From Qingshengfaniella alkalisoli (GTDB taxonomy: Bacteria > Pseudomonadota > Alphaproteobacteria > Rhodobacterales > Rhodobacteraceae), in the NCBI RefSeq assembly GCF_007855645.1, contig NZ_CP042261.1:1941501-2005500 (forward strand): a stretch of DNA of 64,000 bases. Direction: 5' to 3'. Below, in pieces: positions 25,557 to 33,639 of the stretch. The position numbers and the translations under genes were made by a program. The notes below the pieces were generated by a model that worked only from the letters and a program-made list of their open reading frames with translations, was not told the origin of the DNA and ran no database searches. Position 1 is the stretch's first letter, and every line of letters begins with the position of its first letter.

Positions 25557-27496
25557 TCGCCCTTGAGGTCTTCAATCAGCGTAAGCGGGACGACCTCACC
25601 GGCCAGTCGCGCACGATAGGGCCCTAAGCTCTCCGTGACACGCATCACATAGTTGCGGGTTTCACGGAACGGGATCGACTCGATCCAATCCACGACATCG
25701 ACCTCGTCTGAACGGGGATCGCCGAATTCCTGCATCCACTGGATCGGACGGCCCGGCCCAGCATTGTAGCCCGCCGCGACCAGCACCGGCGCATTGCCGA
25801 AGCGTTCGAACAACCCCTGAAGGTAATACGTACCCAGAAGCGCGTTGTAGTCGCGGTCACGGGTCAACCGGTCCACGGAATGGGTGATCTCCAACACTTG
25901 CGCAACATCGCTGGCCGTGCCCGGCATGACCTGCATCAGACCGCGCGCACCGGCTGGGCTGATGACTGTGTGATTGAACTCGCTTTCTCGCCGTGCGATC
26001 GCCAGCGCCATTTCCGGCGCCACGGCGGGGCGATCCTCTACCGAAATCGGGATGACGGGGAAGTAGGCTCGGTGCAGCATATGCCCCGCAAGCGCCGCGC
26101 GCTTGGCGATGGCAAGTTGGATGTAGGGAACGTCCAGATCTTCCAGCGACGCGGCCAGTTGCCCGATCTGCATGCGCTCCATGTTTTCTGCTAGGTGGGC
26201 GAAGAACCGTGCGGCCAGTTCTTCTTCACCAGCTGCGGCAAGCAATCGACCCGCCTCATATACACTGCTATCGAGAAACGCAGCGTCGGAGTAGTCGGGA
26301 AACTCCTCTGCTCCGACCATACGCGGGTCCATCGGCAGGCCCGCCTTCTCGGCGGCGAGTTGCCCGTAAAAGCTCGTCTGGAACTCCGCTCCGAACGCAT
26401 AGGCCGCACGGGCACCTTCCGGTTGGTCCAGCGCCTCATGCGCGCGACCTTCCCAATACCCCGCACGACCAAGGCTGATCGGGCTGTTCACTCCTTGCCG
26501 AAAGTTTCGGAAATGAGCCAGCGCAGCTCCCGGTGAATCGAGCCACCGCAACGAAATATACCCGGCCAGCCATTCCAGATCGGCGAAATCGGCCCCCTCC
26601 GACAGGTAATGCTGCGCCGCGATCAGATAGGCATTGCCGTAATCCCCGCGCTGCATCAGTTCTCGTGCGACATAGCGTCGGCGTGACGACCATGCCTCTG
26701 GCCGCCCAAGTTGTTCACGTGTAGCGGAGCGTTCCAGCATCAACGCGGCCAAATCGTCGATGCGACCCTTGCGTGCCCGCCATTCCGCCCGCTCGAATGC
26801 CAGCCCGGGATCATCGGCCAGTTCGTCAGGAACTGCCGCAATGCGGTGATCCACGCCTGGTTCATCCGCGCGAAGCGCAAGGCGGGCGTCCATCAGCTTT
26901 CCATGATCTTCATCGACTCTGGGGCGCATCCGCTCCGCCTGTGTCGCGCGACCCCGCCACAACAGGTCATCCAGCCTGTCCCAGTGATGCTCCGCCAATG
27001 CCTGACCGAACCGCGCCAGGAAGACGCTTTCCTGATCGGCTGACAGATCAAGCGTTGTCCACGCGCGAATCGCTTCTGCCTGCGCCGCCCCTTGATCACC
27101 TGCCTGATCCAGAGCAACGGCCAGCCTCATCGCGCCTTCGCCGGTCTGAGGCTTCCGCTCGGCGAAATAGGCCAGCACCATGGCGGAGTCGGCGGCAGGT
27201 GGGATCGTGACTTCACCCCTTTCCCGAAGGAACGGCATGCCCGGCCAATCCGGATGGTCTGAAATGAAGGCGCGGTAGTCTGTAAAATCGCCTTCACCCG
27301 CGCGCAGGCGATGCCATTCCACAATGGCCCCTGCCAGATCAGATTGCGTCGATCGTGCCGCATCACTCATCGCCGCATCCCAATCGCCACGGCGCGTATT
27401 CTGCATCGCATCTTCGACGGGGCCGGCTTGAACGGGCGCCGTCATGCAGGTCGCAACCACGCATCCCAGCACTGAGCGTCTTATCGCGACACGCAT
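25553..27496 (-). CDS. Soluble lytic murein transglycosylase (Slt-type)
   Basis: 647 residues with a signal peptide (cleavage near VQAG-PVED, about residue 25), so periplasmic. A long helical superhelix of about 450 residues precedes the lysozyme-like catalytic domain, where [28 protein letters not shown] carries the catalytic Glu of SLT family 1; AGYNAGPGR follows. It cleaves peptidoglycan glycan strands forming 1,6-anhydro-MurNAc, in wall recycling. It is transcribed divergently from dapA. Confidence 0.92.
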   Translation of the reverse strand: MRVAIRRSVLGCVVATCMTAPVQAGPVEDAMQNTRRGDWDAAMSDAARSTQSDLAGAIVEWHRLRAGEGDFTDYRAFISDHPDWPGMPFLRERGEVTIPPAADSAMVLAYFAERKPQTGEGAMRLAVALDQAGDQGAAQAEAIRAWTTLDLSADQESVFLARFGQALAEHHWDRLDDLLWRGRATQAERMRPRVDEDHGKLMDARLALRADEPGVDHRIAAVPDELADDPGLAFERAEWRARKGRIDDLAALMLERSATREQLGRPEAWSSRRRYVARELMQRGDYGNAYLIAAQHYLSEGADFADLEWLAGYISLRWLDSPGAALAHFRNFRQGVNSPISLGRAGYWEGRAHEALDQPEGARAAYAFGAEFQTSFYGQLAAEKAGLPMDPRMVGAEEFPDYSDAAFLDSSVYEAGRLLAAAGEEELAARFFAHLAENMERMQIGQLAASLEDLDVPYIQLAIAKRAALAGHMLHRAYFPVIPISVEDRPAVAPEMALAIARRESEFNHTVISPAGARGLMQVMPGTASDVAQVLEITHSVDRLTRDRDYNALLGTYYLQGLFERFGNAPVLVAAGYNAGPGRPIQWMQEFGDPRSDEVDVVDWIESIPFRETRNYVMRVTESLGPYRARLAGEVVPLTLIEDLKGD

Positions 27497-27648
27497 TTTT
27501 CCTCCGGATTCGGGCTTCGCGCACGAAACCTAGCCTCTCTGCGTTCAGTTTCAATTCACAAACTTGGCAATCGGACAATCCGCCGCTAGTGTCCGCACGC
27601 TTTGAAACCGCGCCGAGTCGGCGTTCTTCCGTATCTGAGGAGCTTGTC

Positions 27649-28524
27649 ATGCTAAAAGGGTCACTTCCTGCCCTGATCACCCCGTTCTCCAATGGCGAGG
27701 TGGATTTCGACAAGCTTAAACAACTGGTCGAGTGGCACATAAGGGAAGGCTCGGATGGCCTTGTTCCCGTCGGCACGACCGGCGAGAGCCCGACCCTGAC
27801 TCACGCCGAGCATGAAGAAGTCGTCGAGGTGGTCGTCAAAACCGCGGCAGGCCGCATTCCCGTCGTAGCTGGCGCCGGGTCCAACAGTACCCGCGAAGGC
27901 ATCCGCCTGATCCGTCATGCCGAAAAGGTCGGCGCCGATGCCGCGCTGGTGGTCACGCCCTACTACAACAAGCCCACGCAAGACGGGCTGATCGCGCATT
28001 TCACCGCGCTGCATGATGCCTGCGACTTGCCGATCATCATCTACAACATCCCGGGCCGGTCGGTAATTGACATGACGCCCGCCACGATGGCGGTGCTTTC
28101 CAAGCTGCCCCGGATCATCGGCGTCAAGGATGCAACAGGTGATCTGGCCCGTGTCAGCCAGCAGCGCGCGGCCTGTGGCGCGGACTTCATTCAGCTTTCG
28201 GGTGAAGACGCTACCGCACTCGGCTTCAATGCGCATGGTGGTGTCGGCTGCATTTCTGTCACGGCAAATGTCGCGCCCAGCCTGTGTGCGGAATTCCAAC
28301 GAGCCACACTATCGGGGGACTACGCCGGTGCGCTGACCCTGCAGGACCGCCTGATGCCACTGCATGAGGCGATTTTCATCGAGCCGGGCGTAACGGGCGC
28401 GAAGTATGCAATGTCGCGTCTTGGTCACTGCACCGAAGAAGTGCGTCTTCCGCTGACCGGTCTCACCGATGGCACCAAGGGCAAGATCGACGCTGCCCTG
28501 CGTCATGCCGGGTTGCTGAACTAA
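27649..28524 (+). CDS. dapA: 4-hydroxy-tetrahydrodipicolinate synthase
   Basis: 291 residues from ATG 27649 with GAGGAG seven to twelve bases upstream; the longer frame covers only non-coding DNA and the divergent gene. Active-site residues are present: T43-T44 in GTTGES, Y106 in YYNKPT, Y132 and the Schiff-base Lys K160 in GVKDAT. It condenses pyruvate with aspartate semialdehyde, the first step of lysine and diaminopimelate synthesis. It lies upstream of smpB with a 62-base gap, a frequent pairing in this group. Confidence 0.95.
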   Translation: MLKGSLPALITPFSNGEVDFDKLKQLVEWHIREGSDGLVPVGTTGESPTLTHAEHEEVVEVVVKTAAGRIPVVAGAGSNSTREGIRLIRHAEKVGADAALVVTPYYNKPTQDGLIAHFTALHDACDLPIIIYNIPGRSVIDMTPATMAVLSKLPRIIGVKDATGDLARVSQQRAACGADFIQLSGEDATALGFNAHGGVGCISVTANVAPSLCAEFQRATLSGDYAGALTLQDRLMPLHEAIFIEPGVTGAKYAMSRLGHCTEEVRLPLTGLTDGTKGKIDAALRHAGLLN

Positions 28525-28586
28525 GACGACGAAAAACCTTCGGGCGCGATGGACAGTCGCGCTCGAATGCCTATATTCGTCCGACC

Positions 28587-29063
28587 ATGGCGAAACAAAA
28601 AGACAATCCGAACTACAAGGTGATCGCGGAAAACCGCCGCGCACGCTACGATTATGCCATCGAAGACGATATCGAATGCGGTATCATGCTGATGGGATCG
28701 GAGGTCAAATCGCTGCGAACTGGCCAGTCCAACATCGCTGAAAGCTACGCTTCAGTCGAGAACGGCGAATTGTGGCTGACTAATGCCTATATCGCACCCT
28801 ATGAACCTGCAAAGACCTGGGGGCATGAAGCACGGCGGCGACGCAAGCTGCTGGTCAACAAGCGTGAGTTGTCGAAGCTGTGGCAGGCCACCGGGCGGCA
28901 GGGTATGACCCTGGTTCCGCTGGTGATGTATTTCAACCACAAGGGGTTGGTGAAGCTGAAGCTTGGGATCGCCAAGGGCAAGAAGGCCGCAGACAAACGC
29001 GCTACCGAGTCCAAACGGGACTGGGCACGTCAGAAGCAGCGGCTCCTGAAACAAGGCAGCTGA
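28587..29063 (+). CDS. smpB: SsrA-binding protein SmpB
   Basis: 158 residues, the usual length. Conserved features: N-terminal [20 protein letters not shown] (about 36-43), YIAPYE and the basic C-terminal tail [15 protein letters not shown] that inserts into the ribosomal A site. SmpB brings tmRNA to stalled ribosomes for trans-translation. The ssrA gene itself is not in this window. Confidence 0.96.
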   Translation: MAKQKDNPNYKVIAENRRARYDYAIEDDIECGIMLMGSEVKSLRTGQSNIAESYASVENGELWLTNAYIAPYEPAKTWGHEARRRRKLLVNKRELSKLWQATGRQGMTLVPLVMYFNHKGLVKLKLGIAKGKKAADKRATESKRDWARQKQRLLKQGS

Positions 29064-29175
29064 TCCTCTTTTTCACCTAAAAACAAACACTAGCGATTTT
29101 CCGGCAGTACTGTGTTACCTTACTGCTGCGTCAGTCATGTGAGCGGCGCGTCATTGAAGGAAGGGAGACAGCAGA

Positions 29176-29463
29176 ATGGAACTTATCATCAGCCTGATCG
29201 CCGGCGCGCTGGGTGGCAACATCGTGGGCGGCGTTGCCAAGTCGCTCAACCAGGGCACGCTGATCAACTCCATAGCGGGCATAGTTGGTGGCGGGATCGG
29301 CGGGCAGATACTGTCTGCTCTCGGCACGGGCGGCATGGCAGCCGGGGAGGCCGCAGGCGGCCTGGATATCGGCACGATCATCGGCCAGATCGCGTCGGGC
29401 GGTGTCGGCGGCGGTGTGCTTCTGGCAATTGTTGCCGTCATTAAGAACGCCTTGGCCAAGTAA
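29176..29463 (+). CDS. Small Gly/Ala-rich membrane-like protein
   Basis: 95 residues with about a quarter Gly (GGNIVGGVAKS, GGGIGGQILSALGTGG, GGVGGGVLLAIVAVIK) and almost no charged residues. The composition suggests stacked amphipathic or transmembrane helices with GxxxG packing. GGAAGGGAGA-type Shine-Dalgarno (GAAGGAAGGGAGA) lies before the ATG. A hairpin follows the stop at 29471. I do not know a function. Such single-gene Gly-rich proteins recur in Rhodobacteraceae as hypotheticals. Confidence 0.7.
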   Translation: MELIISLIAGALGGNIVGGVAKSLNQGTLINSIAGIVGGGIGGQILSALGTGGMAAGEAAGGLDIGTIIGQIASGGVGGGVLLAIVAVIKNALAK

Positions 29464-29470
29464 GCCGGCA

Positions 29471-29491
29471 CAGGGCGGCAATTCCGCCCTG
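29471..29491. terminator. Hairpin after the Gly-rich gene
   Basis: CAGGGCGG and CCGCCCTG form a perfect 8-bp stem with a five-base loop, eight bases after the stop. There is no T-run on either side, so it is a weak or factor-dependent terminator candidate or an RNA-stabilising hairpin. Confidence 0.4.
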
Positions 29492-29563
29492 CCTCCACAT
29501 GCAGGCTTGCGTTGATCTGAGAGCGGCCTTAGCTGGAACTGTACCCGGTTCGAGGAGGCTGTC

Positions 29564-30421
29564 ATGAATGATGATCCCAACACGCTCGTTTCAGCTGGTT
29601 GGCTGGCCAGCAAGATCGGCGACGGACGCCTACGGATCATCGACGCATCATGGTATCTGCCAACACAGCGGCGCGATACATTTGACGAATTCATGCAACG
29701 GCACATCCCCGGCGCCGTCTTTTTCGATATCGACGCCGTTAGTGACCCGAACGCTGACAGCCCGCATATGGCCCCCTCACCAGAAATCTTTGCAGACTAC
29801 CTTCGTGCGGCAAGCATCGACAAAGGGGATCAGGTTGTCGTCTACGACAGCAGTGGGCTTTTCTCGGCCGCGCGCGTCTGGTGGCTGTTCCGACTGATGG
29901 GACATGAATCCGTGGGGGTCCTGGACGGTGGACTGCCCGCCTGGATCGCGGCTGGACAGCCCGTGGAAAGCGGCGAACCTTCTACTGCGAGCACGGCCAC
30001 CGCGACATCTGGCATTGTGCCCAGCCGCGTGGCAGATATGCAGAAGGTGGCCGAAGCCATCAAAGACCGCTCTCACGAAATTCTGGATGCCCGCCCGCCA
30101 AACCGCTTTCGCGGTGACGAGCCGGAACCCCGCCCCGGACTACGCGCGGGTCATATGCCCGGCGCGAAGAACGTCTTCTTCCGTAACCTGCTGAATGATG
30201 ACGGCACGATGAAAACGGAGGGCGCGTTGCGGAAGGTCTTTTCTGAGGCCGGTGCCGACCTGTCCCGCCCCGTGATCACGACCTGCGGATCGGGTGTGAC
30301 AGCGGCAATTATCAGCCTCGCGCTGGAGCGGATCGGAAAATCCGACTACGCGCTTTACGATGGGTCATGGTCCGAATGGGGCATGCATGACGAATTGCCG
30401 ATCGCGACAGGTGCAGAATGA
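29564..30421 (+). CDS. sseA: 3-mercaptopyruvate sulfurtransferase (rhodanese-type)
   Basis: 285 residues, two tandem rhodanese domains. The second carries the active-site loop CGSGVTA with C241, the motif distinguishing mercaptopyruvate sulfurtransferases from thiosulfate sulfurtransferases (CRxGx[R/T]). The first domain has the inactive VVYDSSGLFSA. It transfers sulfur from mercaptopyruvate to acceptors. The stop overlaps the next gene's start (ATGA), so it is co-translated with an aminotransferase that can make mercaptopyruvate-like keto acids. Confidence 0.93.
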   Translation: MNDDPNTLVSAGWLASKIGDGRLRIIDASWYLPTQRRDTFDEFMQRHIPGAVFFDIDAVSDPNADSPHMAPSPEIFADYLRAASIDKGDQVVVYDSSGLFSAARVWWLFRLMGHESVGVLDGGLPAWIAAGQPVESGEPSTASTATATSGIVPSRVADMQKVAEAIKDRSHEILDARPPNRFRGDEPEPRPGLRAGHMPGAKNVFFRNLLNDDGTMKTEGALRKVFSEAGADLSRPVITTCGSGVTAAIISLALERIGKSDYALYDGSWSEWGMHDELPIATGAE

Positions 30422-31608
30422 GTTTGCTAGGCAGGCTACAGCCCACCGCGCCCGACAAGATCCTGAAACTCATGGCGATGTTCCGCGACGATCCGCGCAT
30501 AAACAAGGTCGATCTCGGCGTGGGTGTCTACCGATCCGCCGAAGGCACGACCCCCGTGCTGCGCGCTGTCGCTGAGGCCGAGGCCCAAATTTTGCGCGAC
30601 CAGACCACCAAGAGCTACACGGCGCTCGCCGGTGACCCGGCTTTCCATCAAGCGCTCGGTGATCTGGTACTGGGTGACACCGCCGACTGGTCGCGAATCG
30701 CCGCGATCGCCACACCTGGCGGCACGGGTGCATTTCGGCAGGCTATCGAACTGGTACGCCGCACCAAATCGGACGGGCAGGTCTGGGTGCCCGACCCAAG
30801 TTGGCCCAACCACGCCGCCATCCTCAGTGAAACAGGCACGCCCTGGCGCAGCTACCGCTACGTTGACAGAAACACCGGCATGCTGGATCGGGACGGCATG
30901 CTGACCGATCTGCAAGGGGCCAAGCGCGGCGATGTAGTGCTTCTGCATGGCTGCTGCCACAATCCCACGGGCGTTGATCTCGACCTGAAGGATTGGGACC
31001 AGATTGCCGCGATTTGCGAGCAGACAGGCGCGATGCCACTGATCGACATCGCCTATCAGGGCTTCGGACGCGGATTGGAACAGGACGCACAAGGCGTTCG
31101 GCTGATCGCGTCTCGGTTGCCAGAGGCGTTGATCGGCGCCAGTTGTTCCAAGAATTTCGGATTGTATCGCGAACGCGTGGGGCTGTTGCTTGCGCTGACT
31201 GACGGTCAGACTCAACAAGCCGTGACACAAGGGGCGATGGAATGGCTGAACCGCTTGAGTTACGCCTTTCCGCCTGATCACGGCGCTCGGGTCGTTACCA
31301 AGGTGCTGAGCTCTCCGCAGCTTTGCGACAACTGGCTGACGGAGCTGGAAGAGATGCGCAGCCGCATCGAACGACTGCGCCGCCAATTCGCGCACGCGCT
31401 GACAGAGGCTACGGGGCGTGATCGCTATGGATATATCGAACGCGGCAAGGGGATGTTCTGCCTGCTGCCCGCGACGCCAGATCACGTCGCGGCGCTGCGC
31501 GAAAGCCACGGGGTCTATGTGATCGACGACGGGCGGCTCAACGTGGCGGGCTTGTCCGAAGACACGATCCCGCAGGTCGCTGCCGCAATCCGCAGCTGCG
31601 GCATCTGA
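30418..31608 (+). CDS. Aromatic amino acid / aspartate aminotransferase (class I)
   Basis: 396 residues, subgroup I-alpha fold. PLP-binding K245 in SCSKNFGLYRERVG, D210 and Y213 in LIDIAYQGFGRG, and GGTGAFRQA near 101. VWVPDPSWPNH resembles TyrB/AspC sequences. It reversibly exchanges amino groups between aspartate or aromatic amino acids and 2-oxoglutarate. Coupled to sseA, it could supply 3-mercaptopyruvate from cysteine. It converges on amtB with a hairpin between them. Confidence 0.9.
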   Translation: MSLLGRLQPTAPDKILKLMAMFRDDPRINKVDLGVGVYRSAEGTTPVLRAVAEAEAQILRDQTTKSYTALAGDPAFHQALGDLVLGDTADWSRIAAIATPGGTGAFRQAIELVRRTKSDGQVWVPDPSWPNHAAILSETGTPWRSYRYVDRNTGMLDRDGMLTDLQGAKRGDVVLLHGCCHNPTGVDLDLKDWDQIAAICEQTGAMPLIDIAYQGFGRGLEQDAQGVRLIASRLPEALIGASCSKNFGLYRERVGLLLALTDGQTQQAVTQGAMEWLNRLSYAFPPDHGARVVTKVLSSPQLCDNWLTELEEMRSRIERLRRQFAHALTEATGRDRYGYIERGKGMFCLLPATPDHVAALRESHGVYVIDDGRLNVAGLSEDTIPQVAAAIRSCGI

Positions 31609-31617
31609 AATAAGAAT

Positions 31618-31638
31618 GGGCCCGGAAACTCCGGGCCC
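31618..31638 (-). terminator. Hairpin between tyrB-like gene and amtB
   Basis: GGGCCCGGA and CCGGGCCC arms enclose a short loop. Read on the complement the stem is followed by ATTCTTATTTC, a moderate T-rich tail, so it suits termination of the amtB transcript; it could also stop the convergent aminotransferase mRNA. Confidence 0.6.
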
Positions 31639-31665
31639 AAGTCACGATGCAGACGGGAGGAGGTG

Positions 31666-33012
31666 TCAGCCTTTCGAGAATTCGGGATATGCCTCCATAC
31701 CCAGTTCTGCCATATCCAGACCGTTGATCTCGTTTTCTTCGGTCACGCGCAGACCCATGACACCTTTCAGGATCATCCAAACGATACCCGATGCGATGAT
31801 GGTGAACACGCCCACGACAAGAATACCGTAAATCTGGGTGGCAAAGCTCGCATCCGGATTGGTCCATGCGACGATGAAGGTACCCCAGATCCCGGCGCAC
31901 AGGTGTACCGGGATCGCACCAACAACGTCGTCGATCTTCAGCTTGTCCAGCATCGGCACCGCGAAGACCACGATGATGCCGCCGATTGCACCGATGATGG
32001 TGGCCTGGCCTAGCGTCGGGGTCAGCGGCTCGGCCGTGATGGACACCAGACCTGCAAGCGCGCCGTTCAGGATCATCGTAAGGTCAGGCTTCTTGTACAG
32101 AACCTGCGTCAGGATCAACGCGGCGATCGCACCACCTGCAGCGGCCGTATTGGTGTTGGCGAAGATGCGCGAGATATCAGCCACATCACCCACAGTGCCC
32201 ATGGCAAGCTGCGAACCACCGTTGAAGCCGAACCAACCCAGCCACAGGATGAACGTCCCCAGCGTGGCAAGCGCCAGGTTGGAACCCGGCATCGGATGAA
32301 CGGCACCGTCCTTGTATTTTCCGATGCGCGGCCCGAGGATGATCGCACCGACCAGAGCGGCCCAGCCACCGACCGAGTGAACAACAGTCGAACCCGCGAA
32401 GTCGAGGAAGCCAGCCGAATCAAGGAAACCGCCACCCCATTTCCACGACGCTTGAAGCGGATAGATGAAGGCGGTCAGGACAATGGTGAAAATCAGGAAC
32501 GGCCACAGCTTGATCCGCTCGGCCAGCGTGCCGGAAACGATGGACGCCGTGGTCGCACAGAACATCAACTGGAAGAAGAAGTCCGACCCGGTGGACGCGT
32601 AGGAATAGTCATCTGCCGCGTCGGCCGTCACGCCAACCGCTTCAAGCACGGCCACGTTCGGGAACAGCGCCGAGAACACGCCATCAACGGCCCAACTTCC
32701 CAGCGGGTACATCAGGTTGTAGCCGACCAGATAATAGAAGATCGCCGCCAGAGAAAACAATGCGATGTTCTTGGTCAACTGCATGGTCACGTTCTTGCCG
32801 CGCACCAGGCCCGCTTCAAGCATGGCGAAACCAGCCGCCATCCAGAACACCAGAAAGCCGCCGATCAAGAACAGCAGCGAGTTCAGGATAAACACGCCGT
32901 CCGTGGATACGGCTGCGGACGCCTCGGCAGCGGTCTCGGCCTCCTGCGCCATTCCCAGCGCGGGCAGGGCCGCCGCTGCGGAAGCGAGAATCAAAGTATT
33001 GAAAAGTTTCAT
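31666..33012 (-). CDS. amtB: Ammonium transporter AmtB
   Basis: 448 residues with an N-terminal signal peptide (to about residue 22, ALGMAQ) and eleven membrane helices. Conserved Amt features include GFAMLEAG, the DFAGSTVVHSVGGWAALVGA stretch with a pore His, and WLGWFGFNGGS. It forms a trimeric inner-membrane channel for ammonium. It follows glnK in the same operon; the PII protein plugs the pore when nitrogen is plentiful. Confidence 0.96.
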   Translation of the reverse strand: MKLFNTLILASAAAALPALGMAQEAETAAEASAAVSTDGVFILNSLLFLIGGFLVFWMAAGFAMLEAGLVRGKNVTMQLTKNIALFSLAAIFYYLVGYNLMYPLGSWAVDGVFSALFPNVAVLEAVGVTADAADDYSYASTGSDFFFQLMFCATTASIVSGTLAERIKLWPFLIFTIVLTAFIYPLQASWKWGGGFLDSAGFLDFAGSTVVHSVGGWAALVGAIILGPRIGKYKDGAVHPMPGSNLALATLGTFILWLGWFGFNGGSQLAMGTVGDVADISRIFANTNTAAAGGAIAALILTQVLYKKPDLTMILNGALAGLVSITAEPLTPTLGQATIIGAIGGIIVVFAVPMLDKLKIDDVVGAIPVHLCAGIWGTFIVAWTNPDASFATQIYGILVVGVFTIIASGIVWMILKGVMGLRVTEENEINGLDMAELGMEAYPEFSKG

Positions 33013-33043
33013 CTCAGGACTGTCTCCTATTGGATCGCGCCGC

Positions 33044-33382
33044 TCAAAGTGCGTCTTCGTTCGTTTCGCCAGTGCGGACCCGAACGGCTTGTTCGAGGTC
33101 GAGCACGAAGATCTTGCCGTCGCCGATCTTCTCGGTCTTGGCGGTTTGCTGAATGGTTTCGACGACCTGCTCGGCCATCGACGCCGCTACGGCAATTTCG
33201 ATCTTCACCTTTGGGACGAAGTTCACGGCGTATTCCGCGCCGCGATAGATTTCGGTGTGGCCCGACTGTGATCCGAACCCTTTAATTTCTGTTACCATCA
33301 TCCCGCGCACGCCGATTGAGGTCAGCGCCTCGCGGACCTCCTCGAGCTTGAACGGCTTGATCGCTGCAATAATCAATTTCAC
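33044..33382 (-). CDS. glnK: PII nitrogen regulatory protein GlnK
   Basis: 112 residues from GTG 33382 (GGAAAG upstream), the standard PII length; the longer frame adds non-PII sequence. The T-loop FGSQSGHTEIYRGAEYAV has Tyr (about residue 51), the uridylylation site, and GDGKIFVLDLEQAVRVRTGE is the PII C-terminal signature. It senses 2-oxoglutarate/ATP and controls AmtB and the NtrBC/ATase circuit. It is the first gene of the glnK-amtB operon. Confidence 0.95.
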   Translation of the reverse strand: MKLIIAAIKPFKLEEVREALTSIGVRGMMVTEIKGFGSQSGHTEIYRGAEYAVNFVPKVKIEIAVAASMAEQVVETIQQTAKTEKIGDGKIFVLDLEQAVRVRTGETNEDAL

Positions 33383-33500
33383 GTCTTTCCCCTTCCGAAT
33401 TGGCGGGATTTTGCCCGCAGGAGTGCACCTCGGGAGTAGCGTGACTTGACGGGCGTCGGACAAGCGTGTTTGGGAGAATTTCAAGCAGGCATACTCACGG

Positions 33501-33520
33501 TTTTGCACATTTTTTGCACA
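33501..33520. promoter_or_regulatory. Direct repeat TTTTGCACA (x2, 11-bp period) upstream of glnK
   Basis: TTTTGCACA lies at 33501-33509 and 33512-33520, about 120 bases upstream of the glnK start, in the 257-base divergent gap with the penicillin-binding protein gene. A related inverted site, TTTGCA-G-GTGCAAA, is near 33586-33600. TGCAC half-sites are part of the NtrC consensus, but the order here is not the classic dyad, so the regulator is uncertain. Confidence 0.35.
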
Positions 33521-33558
33521 ATTCGGGAAGATGGCTTAATTCTTGTGCGAAAAATAAA

Positions 33559-33580
33559 CTCACATCACGGTGATCGTGAG
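33559..33580. repeat. Imperfect 22-bp palindrome in glnK/pbp intergenic region
   Basis: CTCAC at the left end mirrors GTGAG at the right, with TCAC/GTGA inside (one base out of register). It lies between the glnK and penicillin-binding protein starts and could be an operator serving either gene. No factor can be named. Confidence 0.3.
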
Positions 33581-33639
33581 TCCACTTTGCAGGTGCAAAA
33601 CGGTAAAAAATAATCAGGAACCCCGTAAAGAGGGCCAGG

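Noticed and set aside
28544-28562. Hairpin GCGCGA...TCGCGC after dapA as a terminator
   Set aside because: Only 6-bp arms with a 7-base loop, no T-run, and it overlaps the likely smpB promoter.
30436-31509. 357-codon frame on the minus strand across the aminotransferase
   Set aside because: Antisense to a complete PLP aminotransferase with its catalytic Lys and Asp; no motif in the antisense translation.
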